A stretch of 64,000 bases of DNA from an uncultured Myxococcales bacterium (GTDB taxonomy: Bacteria; Myxococcota_A; Polyangia; Polyangiales; Polyangiaceae), in NCBI GenBank assembly GCA_937949945.1, contig CALFEQ010000075.1:11463-75462 (forward strand), written 5' to 3'. The notes under the pieces are model-generated. The model worked only from the letters and a program-made list of their open reading frames with translations, was not told the origin of the DNA and searched no databases. Positions 63,389 to 64,000 of the stretch are shown here, piece by piece (within the stretch, counting starts at the first letter, position 1; each line of letters begins with the position of its first letter). Made by a program: the position numbers and the translations under genes.

Positions 63389-64000
63389 TGGATGCTCAGC
63401 TCGGAGCCTTCGTCCGTCCACGAGATGCCGAACGCGACGCGGAGCGCTCCCTTCGGGAACGCGATCGAGAGCGCTTGCTCTCGCGCGAGGGCGTCGTCGA
63501 TCGTGACACGAGCCTGCGAAGGCGTGGTCGACGCGTCGAGCTCGAACGTCCATTTCTGCCAGACGTCCGGGACGAACCCGATGAGCTCGTAGCGGACGTG
63601 GTCCGTGAAGGACGACTCGTCGTAGCGCTGCTCGGCGAGGTACACCCTGCCGTCGGACCCCGTCTCGAGGAGGAGCTGTGCACCGGTACCCTCGGGGAGC
63701 TCGAGCCGGAAGCGCGCGATGTGCGCCGTGCGGGTCGTGTCCGGTACTTTCATCCAGAAGGTCATCACCGCCCGGGAGATTTCGCCGAGGGCGTCCCGCT
63801 GCAGGACGGCTCTCCGCGCCCTGCCCGTGAACACGGTCGACCGGAGGCTTCGTGACGGCGAATGGCTCGTCGTCGAATCGAGCGAGAGCTCCCCACCGGA
63901 CTCGTCGCGACGTTCCCACGGTCCGAACAGCCTGTCGCGCTCGAAGTCGTCGAAGAGCCAAGGCGCGCTCGCGTCCGTGGACGTCGCCGAATCCGGCGCG
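63355..64000 (-). CDS. Concanavalin-like domain protein, 5' truncated
   Basis: The frame is open to the window edge; the start and signal peptide lie outside. The 214 visible residues align with the lipoprotein at 59891-60691: LFDDFERDRLFGPWERR, AVMTFWMKVPDTTRTA, WQKWTFELDASTTPSQA and LSIHYDDVSIAYAP. The two are paralogues with the same jelly-roll-like strand order. The upstream linker is Ala/Ser/Asp-rich, as in a lipoprotein. Probably a surface binding protein. Confidence 0.75.
   Translation of the reverse strand, partial: APDSATSTDASAPWLFDDFERDRLFGPWERRDESGGELSLDSTTSHSPSRSLRSTVFTGRARRAVLQRDALGEISRAVMTFWMKVPDTTRTAHIARFRLELPEGTGAQLLLETGSDGRVYLAEQRYDESSFTDHVRYELIGFVPDVWQKWTFELDASTTPSQARVTIDDALAREQALSIAFPKGALRVAFGISWTDEGSELSIHYDDVSIAYAP

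Overview
The window is uniformly high-GC, gene-dense DNA with genes on both strands. It has no visible tRNA, rRNA, insertion sequence or CRISPR array. Two proteins end in a MYXO-CTERM-like tail (Cys-containing GC-N-A-S-G motif, hydrophobic stretch, RRRR). There are many short Cys-rich lipoproteins with Asp/Ala/Gly-rich linkers, a TIGR02996 repeat-companion protein and a large alpha-2-macroglobulin. Together these point to a Myxococcota genome, most likely Polyangiales; this is inference from protein style, not from a marker gene.

Layout. 0-1.6 kb: 5'-truncated NHL-like propeller repeat protein. 1.9-2.6 kb: HigB/HigA-type toxin-antitoxin pair with a visible promoter and operator. 2.7-7.4 kb: DinB-family protein, TetR regulator divergent from a COQ4-family protein, a PLP decarboxylase whose start codon sits in a perfect 22-bp palindrome, a short AraC regulator and a ClpP-like protease. 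7.6-9.5 kb: GH44 glycoside hydrolase lipoprotein. 9.7-14.4 kb: lipoprotein, then two MYXO-CTERM proteins that are tandem copies with 972 bp of identical DNA, separated by two unrecognised genes. 14.5-16.5 kb: aldo/keto reductase divergent from its probable LysR regulator.

16.5-32.9 kb is the centrepiece: a 15-gene minus-strand operon with overlapping or nearly touching genes. In transcription order it encodes two sugar epimerases, a cobalamin-type radical SAM enzyme, a GT4 glycosyltransferase, three CgeB-like glycosyltransferases, UDP-glucuronate decarboxylase, a nucleotidyltransferase, a methyltransferase, a glycoside hydrolase whose barrel order looks circularly permuted, an HD hydrolase, a fourth CgeB-like transferase, inositol-3-phosphate synthase, and a phosphoribosyltransferase/kinase-like fusion. 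It looks like a complete pathway for a small unusual glycan or glycoconjugate, possibly using inositol phosphate; no flippase or polymerase is in the operon.

33.4-40.2 kb: methyltransferase, an unrecognised soluble/membrane pair, an MsbA-like ABC exporter, a Cys-rich lipoprotein, an ATP-grasp ligase and a VanW-family protein. 40.2-50.0 kb: alpha-2-macroglobulin with intact thioester motif, PBP1C and a lysyl-oxidase-like lipoprotein. 50.2-52.2 kb: GNAT/FAD-oxidase fusion. 52.3-55.2 kb: a GIDE-domain membrane protein followed by its decayed tandem copy, a small protein, and a broken lipoprotein gene. 55.4-59.9 kb: ABC ATPase plus ABC permease/M1 peptidase fusion. 59.9-64 kb: two related jelly-roll-like proteins flanking a TIGR02996/LRR protein, a small lipoprotein and a WD40-like remnant.

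All functions are read from sequence motifs by eye; no database search was run.
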